A program made the translations under genes and the position numbers. From an uncultured Mollicutes bacterium (GTDB lineage Bacteria; Bacillota_I; Bacilli_A; RFN20; CAG-826), in contig CAMNHN010000004.1 of NCBI GenBank assembly GCA_946539555.1, positions 1 through 39,089 of the forward strand: DNA of 39,089 nucleotides. Reading direction: 5' to 3'. The notes under the pieces were generated by a model that did not search any database, was not told the DNA's origin, and saw only the letters and a list, made by a program, of their open reading frames with translations. This document shows, piece by piece, positions 17,571 to 26,807 of the stretch. Within the stretch, counting starts at the first letter, position 1; each line of letters begins with the position of its first letter.

Positions 17571-20555
17571 ATGAAAAAAATTGGAAGTAACAAAGTTTGG
17601 CGTGTATTAGCCTCCTCATTCATTGGACTCTTAGTTGTTAGCGTTAGTGGACAACAAGTTCTCAAACAATGGGGTGGTTATATTAACAAAGAACTCGGAA
17701 TTACAACTACTAGATTAGTTGAAAGAGGTGACGGAAACGTCGATAGCGTTTATTTTAAATCTGCTTTTGATAATCATAAAGCTGTTATGCAAAATGCAAG
17801 AGATGTTGCAAAAGAAGTCCAAGCTCAAGGCACAGTCTTAATGACTAACAAAAATAATGCATTACCTTTAGCTAAAGGAGCAAAAGTAACATTCTTAGGA
17901 TATTCTTCAGCAGATCCAGCATTTGGTGGAACAGGATCTGGTGGCGTCACAGCAAGCGAAGAAAGAAAAACAGACATTATTAAGGCTTGTACAAACGATA
18001 ATAAACTCGATTACAATGCTACATTAATGAATTTCTATAAGGATAAAATTGCTGCAAACTATATGGCAAGTAAAGGCGCTTTAACAAGAAAAGGTGGAGC
18101 TAAAACATATGGTGGCAATTTCCAAATTCCTGAAATTAATCCAAGTGAATTCTCAGCCGATGTAACAACATCATTTGATACATATAAAGATGCAGGTATC
18201 TTTGTTTTATCAAGAGTTGGTGGTGAAGGCAGCGATTTAATTAAGAATTCAGCAGAAAAAGGCGGCCCAAAATATCTTGAACTTGATGATAATGAAAAAG
18301 CAGTTTTAACAGCTCTTAAAAATGGCCCATTCTCAAAGAGAATCGTTCTTGTTAATACATTTAATACACCAGAATTAGATTGGTTAGATGAATATAATAT
18401 CGATGCATGCTTATATATTGGTGGTACAGGTGAAGTTGGTTTAGATGCTGTTACTGATATCTTAGTTGGTAAAACAAACCCATCAGGTAGATTAGCAGAT
18501 ACCTATGCAACAGATTCATTCTCATCTCCAGCAATGCAAAACTTCGGAGATTACGCCTTTAAAAATGGTGACGATATTAAAAACAACGACTCTAAAAAAT
18601 ATTTAGTTTATAAAGAAGGAATTTACGTCGGTTATCGTTATTATGAAACACGTTATGAAGACCAAGTAATGAATAGATTCAAAGCTAACTCTTCAAAAGG
18701 TGCTTATGCAGGAACAAATTGGGATTATAGTAAAGAAGTCGTTTTCCCATTTGGTCATGGTTTAAGCTACACAACATTTGAACAAAAACTTACAAAAGCT
18801 AACGTCAATGAAGGCGAAAAAACTGCAGTTTTAGAAGTTAAAGTTACAAATAGTGGTAATGTCGATGGAAGAGACGTTATTCAAATTTATGGACAAGCTC
18901 CATATACAGCAGGCGGAGTTGAAAAGAGTGCAGTTGAACTCGTTGGCTTCTTAAAAACTGACGTTATTAAAGCAAAAGAAAGCAAAACATATTCAATTAC
19001 AGTCGACTTAAATGACTTAGCTTCTTATGATTCTAAGAATCATAGAACATATATTATGGATAAAGGAGATTATTATTTCGCAATCGGTGATAATGCTCAC
19101 GATGCATTAAATAATATCCTTGCAGCAAAAGGTTATAGTGCTCAAACAGATAAAGCTGGAGACACTTCAAAAGTTCATAAATGGACAAAAGGTAACTTCA
19201 ATGCAGATGAATATATGCTCTCTGTTACAAATAGAAAAGTAACAAACCAATTTGATGACGTAGATCTTAACCATTTTGATCAAGATAAGATTACATATCT
19301 TTCAAGAAGCGATTGGGAAGCAACATGGCCAACTTCATTAGAAGAATATGAAGCTCCAAAAAATATGATTGAAGTAATGGATTCATACTATGATGCACAA
19401 AACAACCCAACAGCCTATACAAAAGGTAGCGAAGATCTTGAAGGTATCACATATGGTTCAGATCCAAAATTAAGTCTCATTCAATTAAAAGGTCTTGATA
19501 GAGATGATCCTTTATGGGATGAATTAATGGAACAACTTACAGTTGAAGAATTAGCACAATCTTCAAGACAAGGAAGACTTGCTATTCCAAGCATCAACTT
19601 ACCAGCAACAACAGCAGTTGATGGTCCTGCTGCATGGACAAAATCAACATATAAAGAAAAATATGATGATTATTCAGCAGAAGCAAAGAAAACAACCGAA
19701 AACATGGTTCTTTACCCAACTGAGACAGTTATTGCTTCAACTTGGTCAGTTGAACTTGCAGAAGCAGTAGGTAACTCCTTCGGTGAAGAAGGCTTATGGG
19801 GAGGCGGTGTTGGCTGGTATGGTCCAGGTGCAAACACACATAGAACTCCATATGCTGGTAGAAACTTCGAATATTTCTCAGAAGATGGATTTATTGCTGG
19901 TAAATTAGCAGAAGCAGAATGTCATGGTGCTATGAAGCATGGTGTCATTCCTTACTTAAAGCATTTCTTCTTAAACGATCAAGAAACAAATAGAATTGGT
20001 GTTTGTACATTCGCAAACGAACAATCACTTAGAGAAGTTTACTTAAATGCTTATGAATATGCCTTTTCAACAACAGGAAAAGATGATCCAGCATGTACAG
20101 GTGTCATGGGTGGATTCAATAGACTTGGTGTTACATGGACAGGTCACTCATCAAATCTTTGGAAGAACGTTATGCAAACCGAATGGGGCTTCACAGGTAA
20201 CATTACAACTGACTTCGGTCAAAAACCACAAAGCTTAATGGAACCTCAAATTGCTTACGAAGCAGGAACAACAATGTTCTGTACATCTGGAGCTAACTTC
20301 GAAAAGATCTTGCTTGAAAGATTACCAAAAGATAGAAAACTCTTTGAACTCGTTAGATCAGCTGTTAAGAATAACCTTTATAACTTCGCTAATAGCTTAG
20401 CCATGAACGGTTTAACATCAACAACAGTCGTTGAATATGTTGCTCCATGGTATGAAATCGCATTAAATTCAATCGTTATCGGTAGTAGTGTAATGGTAGC
20501 TGGAAGCGCTGCTTTATTAGCTATCAATGCATTTGTAGCAAGAAAGGTAGACTAA
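17571..20555 (+). CDS. Glycoside hydrolase family 3 beta-glucosidase-like protein, membrane anchored, reversed domain order
   Basis: AAAGGAAG SD before ATG 17571 (track start 17556 is TTG); GH3 C-terminal domain then Fn3-like domain then catalytic domain with YLKHFFLNDQE and GFTGNITTDFG; hydrophobic segments at both termini. Confidence 0.85.
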   Translation: MKKIGSNKVWRVLASSFIGLLVVSVSGQQVLKQWGGYINKELGITTTRLVERGDGNVDSVYFKSAFDNHKAVMQNARDVAKEVQAQGTVLMTNKNNALPLAKGAKVTFLGYSSADPAFGGTGSGGVTASEERKTDIIKACTNDNKLDYNATLMNFYKDKIAANYMASKGALTRKGGAKTYGGNFQIPEINPSEFSADVTTSFDTYKDAGIFVLSRVGGEGSDLIKNSAEKGGPKYLELDDNEKAVLTALKNGPFSKRIVLVNTFNTPELDWLDEYNIDACLYIGGTGEVGLDAVTDILVGKTNPSGRLADTYATDSFSSPAMQNFGDYAFKNGDDIKNNDSKKYLVYKEGIYVGYRYYETRYEDQVMNRFKANSSKGAYAGTNWDYSKEVVFPFGHGLSYTTFEQKLTKANVNEGEKTAVLEVKVTNSGNVDGRDVIQIYGQAPYTAGGVEKSAVELVGFLKTDVIKAKESKTYSITVDLNDLASYDSKNHRTYIMDKGDYYFAIGDNAHDALNNILAAKGYSAQTDKAGDTSKVHKWTKGNFNADEYMLSVTNRKVTNQFDDVDLNHFDQDKITYLSRSDWEATWPTSLEEYEAPKNMIEVMDSYYDAQNNPTAYTKGSEDLEGITYGSDPKLSLIQLKGLDRDDPLWDELMEQLTVEELAQSSRQGRLAIPSINLPATTAVDGPAAWTKSTYKEKYDDYSAEAKKTTENMVLYPTETVIASTWSVELAEAVGNSFGEEGLWGGGVGWYGPGANTHRTPYAGRNFEYFSEDGFIAGKLAEAECHGAMKHGVIPYLKHFFLNDQETNRIGVCTFANEQSLREVYLNAYEYAFSTTGKDDPACTGVMGGFNRLGVTWTGHSSNLWKNVMQTEWGFTGNITTDFGQKPQSLMEPQIAYEAGTTMFCTSGANFEKILLERLPKDRKLFELVRSAVKNNLYNFANSLAMNGLTSTTVVEYVAPWYEIALNSIVIGSSVMVAGSAALLAINAFVARKVD

Positions 20556-20556
20556 T

Positions 20557-20970
20557 ATGGTTAAAAAATTATTAGAAAGAAAAGCATCCGGCTTCTATGT
20601 CGCTGCAGCAACTCTTGTTTTAGCTTTAGCTTTCATTCTCGTTTATGGAATTAGAGGTGGTAACACTTATTCACCAGTATCAGCATTAGCTGTTTGGATG
20701 TTCGTAGCAGGAATTATTACAAATTGTTTAATTCTTATTAAGGACTTCAAATTTGGAGCATATATTCCATTTATATTCTACTTTATTGGATTTGGCGTAT
20801 TGTTCAACAGCGAAATGTTATATATTTCAAACGTCTTCGTTAATGTTGATGGAAACTCATTTGATTTCGTTTATATCTTAATGTTTGTTTTATTGCTTTT
20901 AACCTTAATCGGTTCATTTGCAGCAACATTAATGAAACTTGAAAAAGAAGAAAACAAAGAAGCTGAATAA
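20557..20970 (+). CDS. Small four-TM-type membrane protein
   Basis: 137 aa, hydrophobic, starts 2 nt after the GH3 stop; followed by terminator. Confidence 0.72.
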   Translation: MVKKLLERKASGFYVAAATLVLALAFILVYGIRGGNTYSPVSALAVWMFVAGIITNCLILIKDFKFGAYIPFIFYFIGFGVLFNSEMLYISNVFVNVDGNSFDFVYILMFVLLLLTLIGSFAATLMKLEKEENKEAE

Positions 20971-20990
20971 GATCCCTACTCCTTTGTACT

Positions 20991-21015
20991 AAGCGCGATT
21001 TATTCGCGCTTTTTA
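20991..21015 (+). terminator. Rho-independent terminator
   Basis: AAGCGCGA-tttat-TCGCGCTTTTT. Confidence 0.8.
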
Positions 21016-21095
21016 TATTGAAAAATTTTAAATATTAAAATTTTGAATCAATTATTAATTTAGTTATTTTTTATAGCATCTAACAAAAAGCAAAA

Positions 21096-21115
21096 GCGTG
21101 ATATCTATCACGCTC
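21096..21115. repeat. Box B inverted repeat (GTGATA-N2-TATCAC family)
   Basis: AGCGTGATA-TC-TATCACGCT perfect 9-nt arms; related sites at 11644, 14403, 36679. Confidence 0.6.
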
Positions 21116-21123
21116 TATCTATG

Positions 21124-21151
21124 AAAAACCCTGCAAAACTTGTATATTTTT
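21124..21151 (+). repeat. Box A dispersed intergenic element
   Basis: AAAAACCCTGCAAAACTTGTATATTTTT; related at 2508, 8035, 11604(-), 12478, 14438, 28096, 37150(-). Confidence 0.55.
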
Positions 21152-21318
21152 CATTTTAAAATCGTTTTTTAAATTTCAAAATTTATAAAAGCAGAAGACG
21201 AAAACTGGTAAAATAGCTTAAAAATTAGTAAAAAATTGATGAAAATAAGAGATAACGTTTTTTGATAAATCAATTAATTTGATTTATCTAAGTGAGTTAA
21301 AATAGTATAATAAAGCCT

Positions 21319-23346
21319 ATGCAAAGAAAAATTAATTCATTAAGATTAGAAGTTTTAATTGTCACATTAGCTGAGCTCCTTATTGTAGGAGGATTTTTGA
21401 CTCTTTATTTGCTTAATGTTTGGGATATTAAAACAAATTTACCTGTCGAGGTAATAGGATATGTCACAGCAGGCATCATCATTTTGGATTGCTTCTTTAT
21501 CTGGAGAATTTTATTTACAATTTATAGATTGAGACAAAAGAGTGATATTAAAACAAGCGATGTTGTCGGCGGAGATATTCAAGAAGCTTATGTTTTTGGT
21601 AAATTAGGATTTGTAGTTGTAGATCCTACAGGTACGGTTTTATGGATAAGTGATCTTTTTACTCAAAGATCTTTAAACATTATTAATGACAACATTTATA
21701 CTGTTTGCCCAAAACTTAGAGATTTTATTGAAAAAGATGTTGGCGACTCAATCGTTGTTAAGTTACAAGGCTATGACTACAACGTTAAATTTTTAAGAAC
21801 TGCTGGTCTTTTCATTTTTAAAGATGTTTCTGAGTATGAAACTTTATCAAAATATGCAACCGATCAAGCAACTTGTATCGGTATTATAAGTATTGATAAC
21901 TACAACGATATTACTTCATCAAATGCCGATTTTAATGATGCAATCAATAATGTTAAGTCGATTATTGTCGAATATTCTAAGAACCATGGATTACTTTTAA
22001 GAACCATTAGAAATGATACATATTTTGCAATTTGTAACCACGAATCGTTGATTGGAATTATTAATGATGGTTTTTCAATTTTAGATAGAGTTAGAGAAGC
22101 GACTTCAAAAGTTGATACAAAGCCAACCCTTTCAATTGGTTTTGCTTATGACTTCCCAGATGTTAATAAACTTAACGATATGGCATCAAATGCTCTTGAA
22201 ATTGCTATGAGTAGAGGTGGTGACCAGGCAGTTGTTTCAAAATATGGTAGTGAACTTGAATTCTTTGGCGGAAGAAGTGAAGCAGTTGAAAAACGTAGTA
22301 AAGTTAAAGTTAGAGTTTTTGCTAACTCCCTTATTTCTTTAATAAGACGTAGTTCAAACATTATCATTATGGGCCATCTTGAGATGGATATGGATGCTCT
22401 TGGAAGTTGTTTAGGTGTTAAAGCGATTTGTGATTATTGTGAAAAGCCTGCTCAAATTGTTTATGATCCAAAACTTACTGAAAGGAAGACAAAATCCGCA
22501 TTATTATCATCTTTTACAAGAGAAGAACTTGCAAAACTTGTTGTTTCTCCTAAAGATGCACCAGATAAAATTAAACCTCAATCTTTAGTTGTTGTTTGTG
22601 ACGTATCTCGTCCAAAAATGACTATGTGTAAAAGATTATTAGATATTACAGATAAAGTTGTTGTTATTGATCACCACAGAAGAGCAGAAGATTTTATTGA
22701 ACACCCAGTTCTTCAAGAAATCGAACCATCTGCTTCAAGTGCATGTGAACTTGTTACTGAATTAATCAAATACAACTCCGAAAACCAAGCTATTCCACTT
22801 CAAGAAAAATACGCAACCATCATGTTATCAGGTATTTTCCTTGATACTAGCTTCTATAAATCTAAAACCGTTGGTTTAAGAACATTTGATGCAAGTATGA
22901 TTTTAAAAGAATATGGTGCAGATAATGGTAAAGCTGATGACTTCTTAAAAGAAGAATATGAAGAATATTCTTTAACTAATAAGATAGTCGAAACAATGAA
23001 AACACCTTATTATGGAGTTGTTTATTGTATGGCAGATGAATCTGAAATTTTAGAAATTTCATCTCTTGCTAAAGCAGCAAACGCATGTATGGCACTTAAA
23101 GGTGTTAACTGTGCATTTGTTTTTGGAAGAACTAGCGAAGATGAAATTAGGATGAGTTGTAGAAGTGATGGAAGTGTTAACGTTCAAATTCTTGCTGAAA
23201 AGATGAATGGCGGCGGACACTTCACAGCTGCTGGAGCTGGCTTTAAAGATACAAATATGAAGAAGGTTGAAACCTTACTTTTAGATGTTCTTGCTAATAG
23301 TTTAAGTGATGCAAGAAACGAAAAAACTAAGAAGGAGGGAAATTAA
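21319..23346 (+). CDS. gdpP: c-di-AMP phosphodiesterase GdpP (DHH/DHHA1 family)
   Basis: Two TM, PAS-like, degenerate GGDEF, GHLEMDMDALGSCLG, VVIDHHRR and NGGGHFTAAGA motifs; followed by rplI and dnaB. Confidence 0.92.
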   Translation: MQRKINSLRLEVLIVTLAELLIVGGFLTLYLLNVWDIKTNLPVEVIGYVTAGIIILDCFFIWRILFTIYRLRQKSDIKTSDVVGGDIQEAYVFGKLGFVVVDPTGTVLWISDLFTQRSLNIINDNIYTVCPKLRDFIEKDVGDSIVVKLQGYDYNVKFLRTAGLFIFKDVSEYETLSKYATDQATCIGIISIDNYNDITSSNADFNDAINNVKSIIVEYSKNHGLLLRTIRNDTYFAICNHESLIGIINDGFSILDRVREATSKVDTKPTLSIGFAYDFPDVNKLNDMASNALEIAMSRGGDQAVVSKYGSELEFFGGRSEAVEKRSKVKVRVFANSLISLIRRSSNIIIMGHLEMDMDALGSCLGVKAICDYCEKPAQIVYDPKLTERKTKSALLSSFTREELAKLVVSPKDAPDKIKPQSLVVVCDVSRPKMTMCKRLLDITDKVVVIDHHRRAEDFIEHPVLQEIEPSASSACELVTELIKYNSENQAIPLQEKYATIMLSGIFLDTSFYKSKTVGLRTFDASMILKEYGADNGKADDFLKEEYEEYSLTNKIVETMKTPYYGVVYCMADESEILEISSLAKAANACMALKGVNCAFVFGRTSEDEIRMSCRSDGSVNVQILAEKMNGGGHFTAAGAGFKDTNMKKVETLLLDVLANSLSDARNEKTKKEGN

Positions 23347-23348
23347 TT

Positions 23349-23798
23349 ATGGAAATAATTTTGCTTAAAGATGTTAAAGGAATTGGTAAAAAAGGTGAAA
23401 GCAAAAAAGTTTCAGATGGATATGCATCAAATTTTTTGATTCCTAAAGGTCTTGCAGTAAAAAAGACTGCAGAATCCCTTGATAATCTTAAAAAAGAACA
23501 AGCTGCTGAAGCTCAAAAACAAGAAGATTTAAAGAATAAAGCACTTGAAAATAAATCTAAACTCGAATCACTTGTTCTTGAATATAAAGCAAAAGCACAA
23601 GCAGATCATTCAATGGCTGGTTCTGTTTCTACTAAAGAAATTGAAAAAGACTTACTTGCAAAATACGGCATCGAAATTGATAAGAGAAAATTTATTGATA
23701 AATTCCCACTTAATCAATTCGGCTACACAAATTTAAAAATTGAACTTTATAAAGGTGTCGTTGCAACAATTAGAATTCATATTACTGAGGACAAATAA
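23349..23798 (+). CDS. rplI: 50S ribosomal protein L9
   Basis: MEIILLKDVKGIGKKGESKKVSDGYASNFLIPKGLA. Confidence 0.97.
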   Translation: MEIILLKDVKGIGKKGESKKVSDGYASNFLIPKGLAVKKTAESLDNLKKEQAAEAQKQEDLKNKALENKSKLESLVLEYKAKAQADHSMAGSVSTKEIEKDLLAKYGIEIDKRKFIDKFPLNQFGYTNLKIELYKGVVATIRIHITEDK

Positions 23799-23800
23799 TT

Positions 23801-25258
23801 ATGCCAAGAAATTATCCATCAGACGCAAACATTGAAAAGAACATTATTGGTGCAGCTTTAATTGATCAACAAACTGCTGCAAATATTCTCACCGAGCTTT
23901 CTAGTGACGATTTTTATGCTGATAATTATAAAAATCAACGTATTTTCCAAGCTATGTTAGCTCTTTATGATAAAAACCAATCAATCGATGTTGCAACAGT
24001 TTACAATCAACTTTTAATTCAAAAAGATATTGAAATTGTTGGTGGATTAGATTATTTAAATGAAATTCTTAATGATGTCGTCTCTCTTGTTAATGTTGAA
24101 TACTATATTAAGCAACTTCGTGATTTAACTTTATTAAGAAATTTCCTCAAAGTAATCGATAGAATTAGTGATCAATATCAAACAAAAGAAATTAAAGATA
24201 TTAATGAATTTGTTGGCAGAGCAGAAAATGAAATCACTAAAATTACAAGCACAAGAAGAGTAGGAGACTTTGTTGCTTCAAAAACTGGAGCTACAATTTA
24301 TGGTTCAAAAATTATTAAAACAAGAGGTAGTGAAAATACTATTTCTGGTTTATCAACTGGTTTTTCTTCTCTTGATAAGATTTTAAATGGACTTGGACCT
24401 GGAGAATTAGTAATTCTTGCTGCACGTCCAGCAGTTGGCAAATCAGCGTTTGCTTTAAATATTGCTGTTAATGCTGCTAAAAAAGCACAAATTCCTGTTG
24501 CTGTTTTCTCACTTGAAATGAATGCTGAAATGATTTTTAGAAGATTATTTGCTATGAAAGCAAATGTTGAATATAGCAAAATTCAAAAAGGTTATTTGAC
24601 TGATTATGAAAGACAAAAAATTCAAGAAGCATCAGTTGAATTAAGCCAAATTCCTCTTTTTGTTGATGATTCAAGCGGTGCATCAATTGACGATATCGTT
24701 TTGAAATCTAAAAAACTGAAAGAAACTCAAGGTAATTTAGGTCTCATCGTTGTCGACTATATTGGTTTAATCGACGATGATAAAAACATGTTTAGAGATA
24801 ATGAACAAGCTAAGATTGCTTTCTATTCAAGAAGACTTAAAAAACTTGCTGGCGAATTAAATTGTCCAATTTTATGTTTAGCTCAACTTAACCGTAATAC
24901 TGAAACTAGAGAAAATAAAATGCCTCAACTTTCTGATTTAAGAAGCTCTGGTGCTATCGAACAAGACGCTGATAAAGTTTTATTCATGTATAGAGCTGGA
25001 TATTACAGTGATCAAGGCATCAATTTAGGTAGTAAGAAGAAAAAAGATGGTGAAGGAGAGCAAGAAAACAACGCACCAAAACAAGTTAGTGAAACTGATA
25101 TTGTTAAGATTTTAGTTGCTAAAAACAGAAATGGAAGTACAAACAATGTTGATTTATCCTTCCACAAGAATTTTGGTAGATTCTCTGTTATAGACAACAT
25201 ACAACAAGCAAGAATGGATAATGCTGCAAAGCAAGCATTAAGTGATATAGATGATTAA
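23801..25258 (+). CDS. dnaB: Replicative DNA helicase
   Basis: N-terminal EKNIIGAALIDQQTA, ILAARPAVGKSAFALNIA Walker A, VVDYIGLI Walker B, LSDLRSSGAIEQDADKVLFMYR. Called dnaC in B. subtilis nomenclature. Confidence 0.96.
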   Translation: MPRNYPSDANIEKNIIGAALIDQQTAANILTELSSDDFYADNYKNQRIFQAMLALYDKNQSIDVATVYNQLLIQKDIEIVGGLDYLNEILNDVVSLVNVEYYIKQLRDLTLLRNFLKVIDRISDQYQTKEIKDINEFVGRAENEITKITSTRRVGDFVASKTGATIYGSKIIKTRGSENTISGLSTGFSSLDKILNGLGPGELVILAARPAVGKSAFALNIAVNAAKKAQIPVAVFSLEMNAEMIFRRLFAMKANVEYSKIQKGYLTDYERQKIQEASVELSQIPLFVDDSSGASIDDIVLKSKKLKETQGNLGLIVVDYIGLIDDDKNMFRDNEQAKIAFYSRRLKKLAGELNCPILCLAQLNRNTETRENKMPQLSDLRSSGAIEQDADKVLFMYRAGYYSDQGINLGSKKKKDGEGEQENNAPKQVSETDIVKILVAKNRNGSTNNVDLSFHKNFGRFSVIDNIQQARMDNAAKQALSDIDD

Positions 25259-25988
25259 ATTACATGATATAGCAAGCGGGTCCAAAGGAAACGCTTGTTT
25301 AATTTATAATGACAAAACAAATATTTTAATCGATATGGGAATTACAAAAGTTCGTCTTTGTGAAGGACTTTTAGAAATTAATAAAGACATAAATGATATC
25401 GATTTTGTTTTGTTTACTCATGATCATGTTGACCACATTGGCGGAGAAAAATTTATTCCACTTGAAAAGAAATATGCTTTAAAAAACACAATAAACCTTC
25501 AAAACTCTAATATTTTAGAAAATTATAAGGAATATACATTTGGTGATTTTAAAGTAACTCCTTTAAAAACAAGCCACGACGCTATTAATCCATGTGGATT
25601 TATTATTGAAGATAAAGATGAAAAATTAGTCTACATGACTGATACAGGAAAGATTTTAAAGAAAAGTTTAGCTTTGATGTCTAATGCAGACTATTATTTT
25701 ATTGAATCAAATCATGATTTAGATATGTTAAATAATTCTGGTAGACCAAGAGTATTAATTAATAGAATTGCTGGAGATCATGGTCATTTATCAAATGAAG
25801 ATAGTGCTTATTATATGACAGGACTTGTTGGTGAAAAAACCAAGAAAATTATCTTAGCCCATTTAAGCGAAGATTGTAACACAGAAGAAATTGCCATAGA
25901 AACATATAAAAAAATATTTGATTTAAAAGGTATCAAGCAAAAGATTGAAATTAAATGTGCAAGACAATGGGAGAGCGTAGATTTATGA
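25251..25988 (+). CDS. MBL-fold metallo-hydrolase, YycJ/WalJ-like
   Basis: ASGSKGNACLI N-terminus and THDHVDHIGG metal motif; overlaps dnaB end. Confidence 0.87.
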   Translation: MIKLHDIASGSKGNACLIYNDKTNILIDMGITKVRLCEGLLEINKDINDIDFVLFTHDHVDHIGGEKFIPLEKKYALKNTINLQNSNILENYKEYTFGDFKVTPLKTSHDAINPCGFIIEDKDEKLVYMTDTGKILKKSLALMSNADYYFIESNHDLDMLNNSGRPRVLINRIAGDHGHLSNEDSAYYMTGLVGEKTKKIILAHLSEDCNTEEIAIETYKKIFDLKGIKQKIEIKCARQWESVDL

Positions 25989-26455
25989 TAAAGATCAATC
26001 TTTTTTGTGTTGGAACAATTAAAGAAAAATTCACTAAAGATGAAATATCTGAATATTTAAAGCGCCTTTCTAAATATGCAGAAGTAAATATTATTGAAAC
26101 AAAAGAAGTACCTACTCAAAATAAACAAATCGATGTTGTTTTAGATGAAGAAGGTGAAAATATATTAAAAAGAATTAAAGAGAAAGAAGTGTTATTACTT
26201 TCTGATTTACATGGAAAAGAAATGACTTCTGAAGAATTTGCCTCTCTTCTTAAAACGCTTATTGATCAAGGGAAATCACCTATTAATTTTGCAATCGGTG
26301 GAACAATGGGTGTTTCTGAAAATTTAAGAAAACGAAGTACATATAAAATTTGCTTATCCAAGCTAACTTTTACTCATCAAATGACTCGAGTTATCTTACT
26401 TGAACAAATTTATAGAGCATTTAAAATTATTAACAATGAAAATTATCATCACTAG
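25985..26455 (+). CDS. rlmH: 23S rRNA (pseudouridine1915-N3)-methyltransferase RlmH
   Basis: MIKINLFCVGTIKEKF start, FAIGGTMGVSE, and LTFTHQMTRVILLEQIYRAFKIINNENYHH C-terminus; ATG at 25985 overlaps the upstream TGA stop. Confidence 0.95.
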   Translation: MIKINLFCVGTIKEKFTKDEISEYLKRLSKYAEVNIIETKEVPTQNKQIDVVLDEEGENILKRIKEKEVLLLSDLHGKEMTSEEFASLLKTLIDQGKSPINFAIGGTMGVSENLRKRSTYKICLSKLTFTHQMTRVILLEQIYRAFKIINNENYHH

Positions 26456-26465
26456 GAGCTAAATT

Positions 26466-26807
26466 ATGGAAATGAATGAATTTAAAAAATATAAAGAAAT
26501 TAAAGATGAAGCTTATCCTCATGTAAATAAATATGAACTTGATAGTGGTGAGGTCTTTTTTGTTGAAGGAAATTATTATACTCAGTTAATTTATGTTAAA
26601 GATCATTTCTTAGAAAAATTCGACAATATATTAAATAAGATGGAAGAAATAGTTCGTAAAAATAAAAAAGTCATCTTTACGGCAGACTTTGAAAATCCTG
26701 TTGTTTATAAAGACGACTATATTTATCAAGAAATTGATGATGTTTTAGCTTCTTTGAAACTATATTTTGATAATAAATCAAATCCTGAGAGTGATTGGAA
26801 AGATTAA
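26466..26807 (+). CDS. Hypothetical protein (113 aa)
   Basis: AGGAG SD, ORF follows rlmH. Confidence 0.6.
   Translation: MEMNEFKKYKEIKDEAYPHVNKYELDSGEVFFVEGNYYTQLIYVKDHFLEKFDNILNKMEEIVRKNKKVIFTADFENPVVYKDDYIYQEIDDVLASLKLYFDNKSNPESDWKD

Noticed and set aside
19579-20238. Gln-rich plus-strand ORFs 19579..19770 and 20047..20238
   Set aside because: Out-of-frame shadows of the GH3 coding sequence; low-complexity translation, no SD.
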